Below are positions 10,859-22,403 of a DNA stretch of 64,000 nucleotides, in pieces; position 1 is the stretch's first letter; the number at the start of each line of letters is the position of its first letter. The notes beneath the pieces were generated by a model. That model worked only from the letters and a program-made list of their open reading frames with translations, was not told where the DNA came from and ran no database searches. This stretch comes from Lithobates sylvaticus (Eukaryota; Chordata; Amphibia; Anura; Ranidae): contig CM053027.1 in assembly GCA_028564925.1 (NCBI GenBank), forward strand, positions 244,615,649 through 244,679,648, read 5' to 3'. Both the position numbers and the translations under genes were made by a program.

Positions 10859-11349
10859 ACCAAGTGGGTCATGAAGATGAACCCATGCACTTGGGCTTCA
10901 CGCGTCTCTCTGCGGATGAGAGAACCCTTAGGAAGAGGGAGAGATTGTGCCTTTATTGTGGCCAGGCAGGTCACTTTTTGAAGTCTTTTCCTACCTGTCC
11001 AGGGAACGCCTGAACCATGAGGTCCTGTCATGGACAGACCTTGGGTGGCGTTCGTCCCCAGTTATCCAGAAGGATAAGCCCCTGGTTTCAGTTACCCTTT
11101 CTTGAGCAGAGTGGTCCGTCAAGATACAGGCTCTAATCGACTCTGGAGCTGCAGGCCTGTTCATTGATGTTGCCTTTGTATCGAAGCACTCGATTCCGCT
11201 GCAGCTACGTGACACTTCACTTGCCATTGAGGCTCTTGATGGGAGACCTCTACAGCCTGCCCATGTGACTCATGAGATGGTTCCATTGTCCATGACCGTA
11301 GGGGCTCTTCACCATGAGATAATCCAATTCCAAGGTATTCCCTCACCTA

Positions 11350-11550
11350 ATGCGATCACACGATCGGAATTTCCGTCTGAAAAATCGTGGATGTTTTTTC
11401 CGATGGAAAAATAGAGAACCTGCTCTCTATCTTTTGCTGGCAGAAATTCCGCCAGCAAAAGTCCGATGGAGCATACACATGGTCGGAATTTCTGACCAAA
11501 GGCTCACATCTGACTTTTGCTGGCGTAATTTCCGATCGTGTGTACGGGGC
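11350..11550. mobile_element. Short MITE with ACACGATCGGAA inverted ends
   Basis: The left end has ACACGATCGGAATTTCCG and the right end has the inverted AATTTCCGATCGTGTGTACG. The interior is made of repeated, partly inverted GATGGAAAAA and TTTGCTGGCRGAAATT blocks. It interrupts Gypsy-2. I recall similar 200-bp elements as common in frog genomes, but the superfamily is unassigned. Confidence 0.6.
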
Positions 11551-13786
11551 ATAAGTTTCCGCTGGTTATTGGTTATCCTTTGGTTACAGAGGCACAATCC
11601 CTCTTTTGATTGGCTCCATGCTGAGGTTCTCTCCTGGTCACCACAATGCAGTAAGACTTTCTTCCAGAAGGTAGCCAAGGTCCTGTCTGCTTCTCTCTCC
11701 TCCCTGCCGGTGGAGTACCGCAAATTTAGGGAAGTCTTTACAAAGTCTTGACAAAGGTCAAGCCAGTAGTTTGCCTCCACACCAGTCGTATGATTGTGCA
11801 ATTGACCTTCCACCTGGTGCCATACCCCCTCGTGGACGGGTTTACCCTTTGTTGGTCTTGGAGGATAAGGCCATGGAGGAGTATGTTGCAGATGCAATTT
11901 CTCGAGGTTTCATTTGCAAATCCTCATCTCCTGCTGGTGCTGATTTCTTCTTTGTGAAGAAGAAGAGTGGTGAACTGAGACCTTGTATTGATTATAATGT
12001 TCTCAATCGTTTCACGATTAAGAATACCTATCCGATGCTGTTGATTACAGAGTTATTTGACCGCCTCAAGGGAGTAATGGTTTTCACAAAGCTTGATTTG
12101 AGAGGGGCATACAATCTTGTGAGGATTAAGGAGGGCGATGAGTGGAAAACTGCATTTAATACCAGAACAGGCCATTATGACTACCTTGTAATGCCTTTTG
12201 GCCTTTGTAACTCCCCAGCAGTTTCCAGGAATCTATTAACGACGTCCTCTGAGATTTGTTGCCGTTATGTGTGGTGGCTTATCTCGACGATATCCTCATA
12301 TTTTCCAAGTCCCTGAAGAGCCACCACACAGATGTCTGCCGTGTGCTTCAGAAACTAAGAGAGAACAATCTCTATAGTAAATTGGAGAAGTGTGAATTCC
12401 ATCATGAACAGGTTAAATTCCTGGGTTATGTCATTTCCACTGCTGGTTTTTCGATGGACCCAAAGAAACTTTCAGCAGTCCTACAGTGGCCCCGACCTGT
12501 GGGTTTACATCCTCTGCAGCTTTTCCTTGGCTTTGCCAACTATTATCTGAAGTTTATTTGTAACTTCTCGTCTCTGGTCAAGCCAGAGTCTCAAGGCTGC
12601 CTTTGTTTCTGCTCCTGTGTTGACACATCCTGATCTTAAGTTACCTTTTATCCTTGAGATTGATGCCTCTGAGACTGGAGTTGGTGCCCTTCTGTCTCAA
12701 CGTCCTACCTCTGAGAGCGTTCTGCTTCTTTGTGGCTACTTTTCCAAGAAATTGTCACCTGTGGAGTGCAATTACAAGATTGGTGACAGAGAGCTGTTAG
12801 CGATCATTTTAGCCCTGGAAGAATGGAGACATCTCCTCGAAGGTACCACTGTGCCAGTTCTCATTCTTACTGACCATAGGAATCTCACATTCTTGTCTGA
12901 GGCTAAACTCCTCTCTTCCAGAAGGGCACGATGGGCCCTTTTCTTGTCTAGTTTCAATTACATTGTCTCATTCTTACCCGGTACTAAGAATGTAAGGGCT
13001 GATGCTTTGCCATGACAATTTTCCTCCACTTCCAAGATGGAGTCAGTTCCCGTTATTCCTCCTGATCATACTCTGGCTTCGGTTCGCAGCAGTCTCACTT
13101 CTTCTTTGGGTGACAAAATTCTTGCTGCTCAGGTTCATGCTCCTCCTGAGAACCTTGTGACCACTGCTTTGTCCCAGAGAGTCTCCGTACTGCCGTGCTC
13201 CAGACTTGCCATTCTCCCAAGGATGCTGGCCACCCTGGGAAGAATCAACACTTTGGGCCATTACCCAACAATTCTGGTGGCCTAGTCTATGTGCTGATTT
13301 AACTGCCGTCATAGCTGCCTGTTCTGTGTGTGCTCAGAGTAAGACTCCACGATACCTTCCAGTGGGCCTCCCATACCCAATGGAGAGAGGCCTTGGACCC
13401 ACCTGTCTATGGATTTCATTATGGAGTTGCCCTGGGACTTGGGTAAACCAGTTACCCTTATGGTGGTTGACCAGTTCTCGAAAATGTCTCATTGTATTCC
13501 ACTTAAGAAGTTGCCCACTTCTAAGGAACTGGTTTTCATTTCTGCTGGAGATCTTTCGCTTACATGGGCTACCCAAAGTGATTGTCTCGAACAGGGGTAG
13601 TCAGTTTGTGTCCTGGCGAGCCTTTTGTTCACAGTTGGGAATTCAGCTTGCTTTCTCCTATAAAAAATATATTTTTGGGCAAGATTTGGTAGCATGGACA
13701 TATCGTAAGATTCTATGCATATTCGATTGATAGACAGTTTTACAGATAAATTGGTTATGTGGGTGCGTATTATGTGGGAAATGAGG

Positions 13787-13968
13787 TCAAAGGTCAAGTT
13801 CACAGACTCCAAATTCAAAGCCTTCAAGGTAGGGTTTAAAATTAAAAGCCTCATTGAGCCCTGTGGGCAGGGTGGCATTAAGATGGAAAATCCATTGAAG
13901 TTCGCTTTGTAATAAAGCTTTGTTGTAGTCGCCACCTCGGGTAGGGGGTGGGATATGGTCTAGGGCTT
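13787..13968 (-). pseudogene. PLE-3 endonuclease C-terminal end, inverted
   Basis: The minus-strand translation reads FKALDHIPPPTRGGDYNKALL, then LQWIFHLNATLPTGLNEAF and YLEGFEF. This matches position by position the C-terminus of the PLE-5 protein (FTALDRVHIPGRGGDWNKTLL; ANVPPGLNE; FLKGF). It lacks the GIY-YIG core. It lies in the inverted 5' arm and is only a terminal fragment. Confidence 0.75.
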
Positions 13969-15145
13969 TGAATGAGACCTTTGACCTCATTTCCCACATA
14001 ATACGCACCCACATAACCAATTTATCTGTAAAACTGTCTATCAATCGAATATGCATAGAATCTTACGATATGTCCATGCTCATCCCCACTGTACTTGCCC
14101 CATATACGTATTATGTCTTTGACCATTATGTCACAGTATTGCAATTCCGCTGTGCCATCTTACATGTGTATCCATATGTATGCCAGTTCCTTGCCATATA
14201 GTTACACCTTTTATACACCTTGTGTACATCAATACCCTCCCTCTACATAAACTACTGGGCCTGCCCCACTTCAGGCTAGTTACCCGGCGCGGGTAAGACC
14301 TGGCACGCATGCGCCGTTTTTCTAGTGCGCATGCGCCATTTCCCCGCTTGTTCAGACTAATCCATCTGTCTGCTTCCTGTTTGCGCTCCACTGTGGAGCG
14401 CAGCACGTCGTAGCGGTGGTCCGTACCCGCGTCGGTGACGTCACGACGCCGGACGTGACCCCTCCTCCTGGTGTGCTCACGCCCGGCGCCGCCCCGTCAG
14501 AGGTCCTCTTGGGAAAATACAAAGCGCGCCATGGCGTTTTCCTCCCATAGACTGCCATCTAATCAGCTCTTAATGCAGCACATTGACATTTCCTGCTCAG
14601 CTGATTGTCATTATCTGACCAGATATAAACTCATACACCACCCTAAGCCAACACATGCTGCTGACCACTCGGAGCTGGTTGATCTCCCATATCAGGCATT
14701 TCAATACTCAGGTAAATTGACCCTAATCTCTAGTGTCCGTATACGAATCCTACTGTACTTTACTCCTTAATACTTATACTCCTTATACTTTATTTTTATT
14801 ACAGTACCACACATTGCGTGGCCAGTCTTTTGCTACAGGATAAGAGCCCTAGCCCAAGTCCTGTATAGGACCTTGCAACTGCCTGAAGCTGTTCCAGCAA
14901 GCCCTTAACACTTGTGGTTACTTCCACTTTGTTTTTACTACTTCTACCCAATACATATTTTCTATACCACTTTGGTGGTTACAACTGTGGCAATTTTTTG
15001 AAACTGGCATTACATGTGAGTACCTGCTTACAATTTACATACTATATCGGCTGCTTTGGCAATGTTTTCAACTAGACTGTATTCATTGTTCACATACTAT
15101 ATGTACTAATTTTTGACTCTGACATAATTTAGATGTGAATCTAAA

Positions 15146-15200
15146 GGATATCTAGTTGCCTTGAAAAAGGACCAAAGTCCGAAACATGTTGGCACCATCC
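15146..15200 (+). ncRNA. Hammerhead-ribozyme-like motif in PLE-3 (degenerate core)
   Basis: TTGAAAA at 15161-15167 stands where CUGANGA is expected (two changes). Stem II is GGAC/GTCC with a 4-nt loop (15169-15180), followed by GAAAC (15181-15185), a palindromic ACATGT for stem III (15184-15189) and U15190. Stem I pairs TGCC with GGCA and, further out, GGAT with ATCC. The changed core makes catalysis doubtful, but the layout matches the other PLE copies. Confidence 0.4.
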
Positions 15201-16364
15201 TGATCATATATGTATCAAGCAAGTTCTTTTTTTTGTCACAACATTTTTCTGTATGTTCATGCTGTTGACATGTAAAAAAACTGTATGTACCTTACCCATA
15301 CCTTGTGTAACATACTGAACATTATTTTGCTATATATGCATTTTCCAAAGTTCCTTTTGAATAAATATTTACCTCTTTAAATGCATACACTCTTTCAGTG
15401 TCTATCCTTACCCTAAGCATCCCCCAGGGGTATTGGCCAGTGTTCATGCACACTCCAGCCTATCGAAAATTATTATTGCTTTCTCCTATGCGTATCACCC
15501 ACAGTCTAATGGGGCCACAGAACGAGCCAATCAGTTCTTGGAGCAATTCCTACGTTGCTATATTTCTGACTATCATAACAACTGGTCAGACCTCTTACCG
15601 TGGGCAGAGTTTGCTCACAATATTGCCTTGAATTCTGCTTCCCGATTTTCCCCGTTTATGGCAAACTGTGGTTTCCAACCTTCCATGTTGCCTGACTCAT
15701 TTGTTCTGCAGAGTATTCCTGCGTTAGAGGAGCATCTGGTCTTTGTTCCACTTGGGCACAAGTTCAGGAGGCTTTGCGACATGCTAATGATAGGTACAGA
15801 TTCCATGCTGACCGCAGACGCCTGCCTGCGCCTTCCTACCAGGTTGGGGACAGGGTCTGGCTGTCATCTCGCAACCTCCGACTTTGTGTTCCCTTTCTGA
15901 AGTTCACACATCAGTTTATTGGGCCTTTCCGTATCCTTCGCAGGATTAACCCAATGGCTTAAGCATTAGACCATCCTTCTAATATGCGTATCTTAAATGT
16001 ATTTCATGTCTCCTTATTAAAACCTTTGGTCTGCAACCACTTTACCACCTTGGTGCCTCGTCCTCACCCTGTACAATTTGAGAACCATGAGGATAATGAA
16101 GTACAGTCCATTGTTGACTCCCATGACGCTCTTCTGTGTTCCTGTTAAAGACTTGCTTGGCTGACATTCCTTCTGGCTCCAGATCCTGCTTGCTGTTTTA
16201 CTACGCTCATCTCTGGCTCCCTGATGTTTTGGCATTCCTGAACACTGGCTATGTTTTGACTACGTTTACTCGGTTTACCTTTTACTATTATTATTATTAT
16301 TATTAAACAAATGAGATTTAACTGTACTTCTCTCTCAGTCTGATTCATGGTTTCTGACAGGAAC

Positions 16365-16965
16365 ATACAATGACCTCCATGTAAGGCGGAATTTACACTG
16401 ACAACCATTGACAAGGAGATTTGTACTGACTACCAATGTAAGGTGAAATTTCTACATCGACCACAAATGTAAAGGGGGATTTACACTGACCACCAGTGTA
16501 AGGGTAATTCTGCACTTCGCACCAATGTAAAGGAAAATGTACACTGTTCACCAATGTAATGAAGAATGTAACCTGACAACCAATGTAAAGGACGATTTTA
16601 CATCAACAACCAATAAAGGGGGATTTCTACACTGGTCACCAATGCAAGGGGGGATTTACACTCACCACCAATTTAAAGGGGTCTTCTACATGGACCGAAA
16701 AAATGCAAGTGTTTTTCTTTTCTTTTACAGATCACCAATATAAAGAGGATTTTCTACACTGGCTTACACGTAATGGGGATTTACACTGACCGCTAGTGTA
16801 ATAGGAGCATTCACAGAAACCACCAATGTAAGGAGAGATTTACACTGACCACCAATGTTAGGTGGGCCTTCACACTGTCCACTAGTGTGAATGAAAGGAT
16901 TGTACACCAAGCCCCAATGTAATATGAAGATTTACACAGACCACCAATGTAGGCCTCCCACCGTA
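16365..16965. repeat. Degenerate ~33-bp minisatellite
   Basis: Roughly 17 diverged tandem units built around GATTTACACTGACCACCAAT followed by GTAARG. Unit length wobbles and substitutions are frequent, so it is an old array. It lies between the end of Gypsy-2 and an antisense LINE. Confidence 0.8.
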
Positions 16966-16984
16966 TGCCCACTCTGCACTTTGA

Positions 16985-17575
16985 CATTTCTTATATAGGC
17001 AAGGGGCAGGGCCACCTGGCTACATCACTATAGAAGTAAAACTAACAGGTCTATAGTTACTTGGTAAAGACTTTGACCTCTTTTTAAATATAAGCACCAT
17101 GTTGGCCTTACACCAATCCAGTGGTACTATGCCAGTCATTAAAGCGTCCCTAAAAAATAGAAAATTTGAAATTTGAAATACATAGTACATAGTTAGCTAG
17201 GCCGAAAAAAGACACAAGTCCATCCAGTTCAACCATAAAAATAAAAGAAATGACAGAGCTCAATACTTTCAGGACCCATGGGTGTATGTCATCTGGTGCA
17301 GGTACTTTATTTACATTTATTCTGTCTAAATATTTTTGGACCATATCAATTTTGAGCCATTGTGCATCATCTGGACCATATCAATTTTGAGCCATTGTGC
17401 ATCATTTGGGGCAATGTAAATGTCCACATTATGAACATGAGCTCCCCCATGCTACTTTGTATACACAGAGCTGAAGAAGGTGTTTAATAAATGTGCCTTC
17501 TCTTTGTCCCCGTCACCCACTCCCAGATTATTTTGTAAAGGGCCTACATGCTCAGACCTGACCTTTTTACTATTA
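16985..17575 (-). pseudogene. Antisense L2/CR1-type LINE, start of the reverse transcriptase
   Basis: The minus-strand translation gives NVNKVPAPDDIHPWVLK (17.25-17.33 kb), the N-terminal reverse transcriptase block of CR1/L2 LINEs. After a short inserted tail at 17155-17233 it continues with TGIVPLDWCKANMVLIFKK and NYRPVSF (17.05-17.15 kb). A 31-bp stretch near 17340-17405 is tandemly duplicated. It continues upstream in 19891-20519, beyond the inserted element. Confidence 0.65.
17155..17233 (-). mobile_element. Severely 5'-truncated SINE/LINE 3' tail
   Basis: About 70 bp, antisense: GGTTGAACTGGATGGACTTG, then TCTTTTTTCGGCC and a TAACTATGTACTATG-type end. It is the same 3' tail as in the SINE at 61823-62180 and in LINE-1 near 62727. 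It interrupts the LINE reading frame and is flanked by similar TTTC(T)TATTTTT-like sequence. Confidence 0.55.
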
Positions 17576-19890
17576 GGGCTCGTTCACACCATACCTGCAT
17601 GAAAACTGATGGGAACTGAAGGGAAACCTGCAGATTTCAATTGCACAAACATCAGTTTACATGCATGTTTCAGTCAGTTTGTATGCATGTTGACATCAGT
17701 TTTCCTTATTCAAATGTTTTTTTGATGAAAGAAGGATAAGTACAGTACAAAATTAACATGTCACTTACCCTCTCCCTACCACAGTACAAATCCCATTAGA
17801 GACTTTACATAATTTCATGCACTCAACCTCATTTTCGCCATGGATAGAGAAAGGCATTCAATTTCTATCAGACCTACTAGACAATGTGGAGATTAAACCA
17901 TTCCCTACACTTCAAAGGAACTTTCAATTGCCAAACTCGGATATATTCCTTTATATCCGAACTAAGAATTGCATTACCAATCTCCCATCATGGACATATA
18001 ATGTACCCCAATCGTCTTGGTCCTTACTTAAAATCCCCTTACATCATCAAAAAGGGATTTCCCTTTTCTATAATCTTCTTCAACAAAAAAGTGTGTTCAT
18101 AAAGACCCCTCCTCTAATTAGATGGGAAGAAGATTTAGGATGCACCTATACGGTAGACCAATTGAAAGAGGCCACATGCTGTTGAACGCTATGGGAGACA
18201 TCCATTAAACTGACTCAACGTTGGTATCTTACTCCTGACAAAATATCCAAATTTAACTGCTCATTAAACGATAAATGTTGGAGATTGTGCAGACAAAAAG
18301 GAGATATGATGCATACATTTTGGACATGTCCAAAACTTAAAAAGTATTGGGAACAAATTTTTCAGATCATGTCTGAGATTCACAATGCAATCTTACCTCC
18401 AGATCCCTCATTAGCTCTACTATCCCTTGATCTCACTGTCTATCCCACTCCAATCAAAAATGTGTTCACACATATTTTGTTATCTGCCAGAATTAGTATT
18501 ACAAGAAAATGGAAAAACCCAGATCCTCCTTCCATAAAAGAAGTAGTAGAATCGACTCATACTCACTTTACTTATGAGTAAATATTAGTTCTTCGTCCTC
18601 ATAATAAAGAACAATTACTTAAGTTGTGGCAGCCATGGTAAAATGGGCTAGTCCTCAAAACATTGCTCGAGTTTTATGTTCCTAAGTTACCTAACTAAAA
18701 CATTTCTTATCTCGCTCCTCTCTGGTACCATTGTTTATTTTCTACCATAAAAAAAAAAAAAGTTCACATCATTATCCCGAACACAGTTTAGCACCCACAG
18801 GGGTGTTTGGAATCAGATTTACGTTATATTTATGCTACATTTACGCTCTTTACATCTGAATCACTTGAACCGGTAGTACGCATACAGGTATAAAGATAAT
18901 ATTTATACTTATCTGTTTTATTATAATTTTATTATTTAATTTGAATCTATAGATACCTCTTTCCTATGTATCTAATTGTTATAACTGATGTGTTATCTTG
19001 TCAAATTCACTGTTATTTGTTTTGATAAATTTCAATAAAAACTATTGATGAAAAAAAAATTAACATGTCACTTATAAACAGTGTCATGAGATGATGATAT
19101 TGATTTGAGAATGGGTACAAACAAGATAATAATGCTATGTAATGAAATGAAAACAGACACAGATTATCATCTGGGCACAGGGAACCAGTGGCGCCCAAGT
19201 TAAAAGGCACTTATAGATAAAGACGAACAGAAACAAAAACCTGACACATTAGAGTCAAAATATACCAAAGTCTGGGGGTATGGTGGTAATCAGTTGGGAA
19301 GGCCTACGGTAGTATAGGAAATAGTGATCTTATGAGTATAGGCATGGTATACCGGAGAAGTTAAGGTTTCAGTAAACCATAAAGGTGCTAAAATAAACTT
19401 GTGGAAGATAGGTAGATATATAGGAAAAGAAGAGGTAGAGAAGAGAGTAATGGAGAGGTAAAGAGAGAGGGGTCATCTCAGGGATATATGAAGGATGCAC
19501 TGTGCATAGGCATGTGGATAGTTACCGTAGTAACAATGAACTATCAAAGTTGGAGGGTAAGTAGTTCTCAACCCAAGGTTTCCCGAGCTTCTCATACAGA
19601 GGCACCTTATAATACGGCTACTATTTTAGCGTGGACCATAGCTTACATGACCCTATTTTGGACCACCAGTGCATTAAGAGATGGGGTTTTGACATAATTT
19701 TTCATGCGTGTCAGTTATGTGCCCTATTCACACCAATGTTGATGTCATGTCAGTTTTTTTCCCATGCACATAAAAAATCTGCATGTTGTGGTGTGAACCG
19801 GAGACATAGAGAGCCATCGTTATTTTGTGCCCTTGCAGAAGGCGTAGAGAAAAAATTATGTTTCTGTGCCATGGTGTGAACGAGGCCTCA
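17574..19890. mobile_element. Inverted-repeat DNA element (GGGCTCGTTCACACCAT ends)
   Basis: The ends GGGCTCGTTCACACCAT (17576-17592) and its near-perfect inverse ATGGTGTGAACGAGGCC (19871-19887) bracket an element that interrupts the antisense LINE. A truncated L1 lies inside. Subterminal GCATG/CATGC words recur on both sides (17.6-17.7 and 19.73-19.8 kb). No transposase is seen and the superfamily is not assigned. Confidence 0.55.
17768..19057 (+). mobile_element. 5'-truncated L1-type LINE copy with poly-A and TSD
   Basis: Flanked by AATTAACATGTCACTTA (17751-17767 and 19058-19074). It begins within ORF2. Visible are an ORF2 C-terminal frame at 17817-18185 (WTYNVPQSSWSLLKIP) and, shifted, 18285-18581 with CRQKGDMMHTFWTCPKLKKYW, the Cys/His C-terminal region typical of L1/Tx1 elements. 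The 3' UTR ends in AATAAA and an A-run at 19051-19059. A frameshift near 18183 shows decay. Confidence 0.75.
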
Positions 19891-20519
19891 GTATATTGGA
19901 AGAATTTATTTGGGTTTGTCTTTTGTAATCGATCGTTTGTTTTGTTTTGCCACCTTGATTTCCTTTTCACATATTCTGTTATATTCCTTGTAACATTTAA
20001 ATGATGATAGTGTTTTTTCATTTTTATATTTTTAAAAGCACTTTTCTTATGATTTATAGCTTTTTTAACTTTGCCCGTGAGCCACATAGGCTTTTAGCCT
20101 TTTAGCCTTTTAAACATTTAGCCTTTTAAACTTGTTGCCCATGAGGATATATTTCGCAGTGTGTTCGCATACAGTTATTTTGTAGAATTCACATTTCTGT
20201 TAAGTGTTCATCAATGTCAATATTGCCTGTTCTTTTATGCTTTTTAGCCAATAGATTACAGTAACTAGTACACAGTTTAATTCATCTTTAAAACACTCCT
20301 AGTTGTCTTGTCTGTTGCATCCTGTTTGCTTCCATTGAGGGGCATGCAATAAGGATCTTAGCTTATTGAAGTTAGCTTTTTTAAATTTAGAGTTCTCATC
20401 ATACCAACATGCTTCTCTTTTCTGTAACTTATGGCAAATTGATTACACTGCGATCACTATTACCCAAGTTGTGTCCAACTTGCTTACCTATAATAAGTTC
20501 CACGTTGTTTAAATATTTA
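19891..20519 (-). pseudogene. Antisense L2/CR1 LINE, endonuclease end and linker
   Basis: Minus-strand translation: LFKYLNNVELIIGKQVG and GNLGNSDRS near 20.45-20.52 kb (end of the AP endonuclease, cf. NSDHRS), then WLTGKVKKAINHKKSAFKN and NKTNDRLQKTNPNKFFQY (19.9-20.09 kb), the linker before the reverse transcriptase. The right edge at 20519 is abrupt. Several stops occur. Confidence 0.65.
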
Positions 20520-20695
20520 AATAGATTATTATTATACACGATTTATATAGCGCCAACAGTTTACGCAGCTCTTTATTATGTATAGGGAGGACAGCACAAT
20601 TACAGTACAGTTAAATACAAAAGGTACAGGAGGGCCCTGCTCGTAGAGCTTACATTCTAAAGGGAGGGGGTGGTGGTACAAAAGGTAATAGCTGC
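20520..20695. repeat. Dispersed repeat with ATTTATATAGCGCCAACAG
   Basis: Contains ATTTATATAGCGCCAACAG and AGAGCTTACATTCTAAAGGG, words I recall from abundant dispersed repeats of frog genomes. No ends or TSD could be defined. Confidence 0.4.
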
Positions 20696-20827
20696 AGAGA
20701 ATGATTTGATAGGGGTGGCTCCTTGATAGAGCTTCCACCATCTGTTCCATTAACACCTTCCCACCGCCTGTATACATATATGTGGCTTTACTGCAATAGG
20801 CCTTCTTCCATGAAGCGGCATATACAG

Positions 20828-20918
20828 TTGGATAAATGTGGCCACTCTTGCCTCTTCCTCTGGTCTGGCAGCTTTAGGACAGACCAGAGGAAGAGGCAAG
20901 AGTGGCCACATTTATCCA
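20828..20918. repeat. Perfect ~38-bp hairpin
   Basis: Arms 20828-20866 and 20881-20918 (GGATAAATGTGGCCACTCTT... and its exact inverse) surround a ~14-base spacer GCAGCTTTAGGA. It lies within otherwise unassigned sequence. Confidence 0.85.
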
Positions 20919-21512
20919 TCCTGATTTTGGCTGGCTCAAATAACACACAGAGGATAGTGATCCCAGTGACGGCTTCTGATACATCATATCGGGGTAAGGC
21001 TCCTCCAAACAAGGGAAGGACTCCTAAGAGTAAAGGAGAACCGTATCCGTTTAGACTACATGCTGAATGAAAGAGTATATGAGGTGAGAGGCTAGATAGC
21101 CCGTTGTTGGATTGCATATACCATGTTTGCTGACAGTTGTCTTTTCCACACTGGGGATATCAATTAAGAGAACATCCAGCACAGAACTTTCTCTACATTC
21201 ACTTTTTTCACTTTTATCTCTTTATATGGGATATCACCACTGTGACCCATCGATTGAACTGTTCATCCATTTGAACATTTGATTAGAGACTTTCTCCATA
21301 GTTATTAATAGAGACCATTCACGTCTTTTTATTCACTTGTTGTATTATTGTTTGTGCACTTTTGTATCGATTGATTTATTTATTTATTATATTACATTAG
21401 ATGCACTTTATATCTATATGGATGCATTACCACTAGTGGTGGCACATTTTTAAGTTTACGCTTTTAGGATTGTGTTTATATTTATGCGCTAGATCACTTT
21501 ATTTCATTCATT
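20919..21512. other. No gene; unassigned AT-rich sequence
   Basis: Positions 21170-21500 are AT-rich and end in ATGCGCTAGATCAC-like sequence, somewhat like PLE tails, but no TSD, arms or coding sequence were found. Confidence 0.3.
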
Positions 21513-22045
21513 GAAAAAAAGAATTATTGCTCTACATAAAGATGGCAACAAAAGTGAATACACCCCTAAGTGAAAATGTCCAAATTGTGCTCAGTTAGCC
21601 TTTTTCACTTCCCGGTGTCATGTGACTCGTTAGTGTTACAAGGTTTCAGGTGTGAATGAGGAGCAAGTGTGTTAAATTTCGGTATTATCGCTCTCACTCC
21701 CTCATACTGGTCACTGGAAGTTCAACATGGCACCTCATGGCAAACAACTCTCTAAAGATCTGAAAAAAATAATTGTTGCTCTACATAAAGATGGCATAAG
21801 CTATAAGAAGCTTACCAAGACCCTGAAACTGAGCTGCAGCACAGTGGCTAAGACAATACAGAGGTTTAACAGGACAGGTTCCACTCAGAACAGGCCTCAC
21901 TATTGTTGGCCAAAGAAATTAAGTGCATGTGCTCAGCATCATATACAGAGGTTTTCTTTGAGAAATAGATGTATGAGTGCTGCCAGCATTGCTGCAGAGG
22001 TTGAAGGGGTGGGGGGGACAGCCTATCAGTACTCAGTCAGGCAAT
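21513..22045 (+). mobile_element. Tc1-like transposon, 5' fragment
   Basis: The 5' UTR of a Tc1-like element (CAACAAAAGTGAATACACCC, 21546 onward) leads into the first ~107 codons of a transposase starting at 21727 (MAPHGKQLSKDLKKIIVALH). This is the paired-like DNA-binding region with SYKKLTKTLKLSCSTVAK. The copy ends in the region VEGVGGTAYQYS, before any catalytic residue. The left TIR is missing. A 33-bp piece of the coding sequence (21513-21545) also appears ahead of the UTR, a sign of rearrangement. Confidence 0.75.
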
Positions 22046-22403
22046 GAGTGCCCCAGAACCCATTGCTGGCATCTGAGGTTATTGTGACCCATGTGTTGGG
22101 GACGATTGAATGGAAATTGCGCAGATTTTTCCCTTGAAGCCACCAAAGTAGAAATACTTTCATAGTTGAATTAAGGAATATGCGTTGGTTTTTGCTGGAG
22201 GAATTCCATTAATATAGGAACCCTTTTTGGAAGGGCCGTGTGTGCCATTGTGCCCACTTTACCATGAGAATAGTGGCTGTCATCGTGCCGATCACTTTCA
22301 AACATTGGAGAGCGGAGAGATGCAGCGAGGGTTGAGTGGATTCTGTTTCAAATGACTCCAATCTTCTCTTCTGGAAGGGAGATCATGCCTTCCACAGTAT
22401 TAA

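Larger units (their letters stand above)
13662..15475 (+). mobile_element. Penelope-like element PLE-3
   Basis: It is flanked by the 14-bp duplication TTGCTTTCTCCTAT (13648-13661, 15476-15489) within the Gypsy-2 integrase region. The left part (13662-about 13968) is inverted and carries antisense coding sequence for the PLE C-terminus. From about 13969 the element runs in direct orientation, without a reverse transcriptase, through a pLTR-like region with a hammerhead-like motif at 15146-15200 and an AATAAA near 15360. The sequence 13700-13796 is the reverse complement of 13974-14070. Confidence 0.8.
10859..16350 (+). mobile_element. Ty3/Gypsy retrotransposon fossil (Gypsy-2), decayed
   Basis: Parts seen in order on the plus strand: the end of gag with a CCHC zinc knuckle near 10.94 kb, a protease region near 11.1-11.35 kb, reverse transcriptase near 11.8-12.6 kb, RNase H near 12.6-13.0 kb, integrase from about 13.2 kb to 13661 and on from 15476, and an LTR-like tail ending near 16.35 kb. 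A small MITE (11350-11550) and PLE-3 (13662-15475) are inserted in it. It is an old copy with many breaks and no 5' LTR visible. Confidence 0.75.

Noticed and set aside
10591-11013. 140-codon plus-strand frame spanning the LINE/Gypsy boundary
   Set aside because: Only its last ~45 residues are real (Gypsy-2 gag end with a CCHC knuckle); the rest is LINE 5' sequence read antisense.
14290-14340. GCGCATGCGCC repeats as a regulatory (NRF1-like) site
   Set aside because: The motif resembles an NRF1 site, but it lies inside PLE-3 and nothing else supports a regulatory role.
16365-16965. CRISPR-like array
   Set aside because: Tandem degenerate units with no unique spacers, in a eukaryotic repeat context; the same holds for 35522-35905, 37300-38075 and 47760-48475.
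20788-21117. Open frames over the 20828-20918 hairpin on both strands
   Set aside because: They are symmetrical by-products of the inverted repeat, with no recognisable domain.
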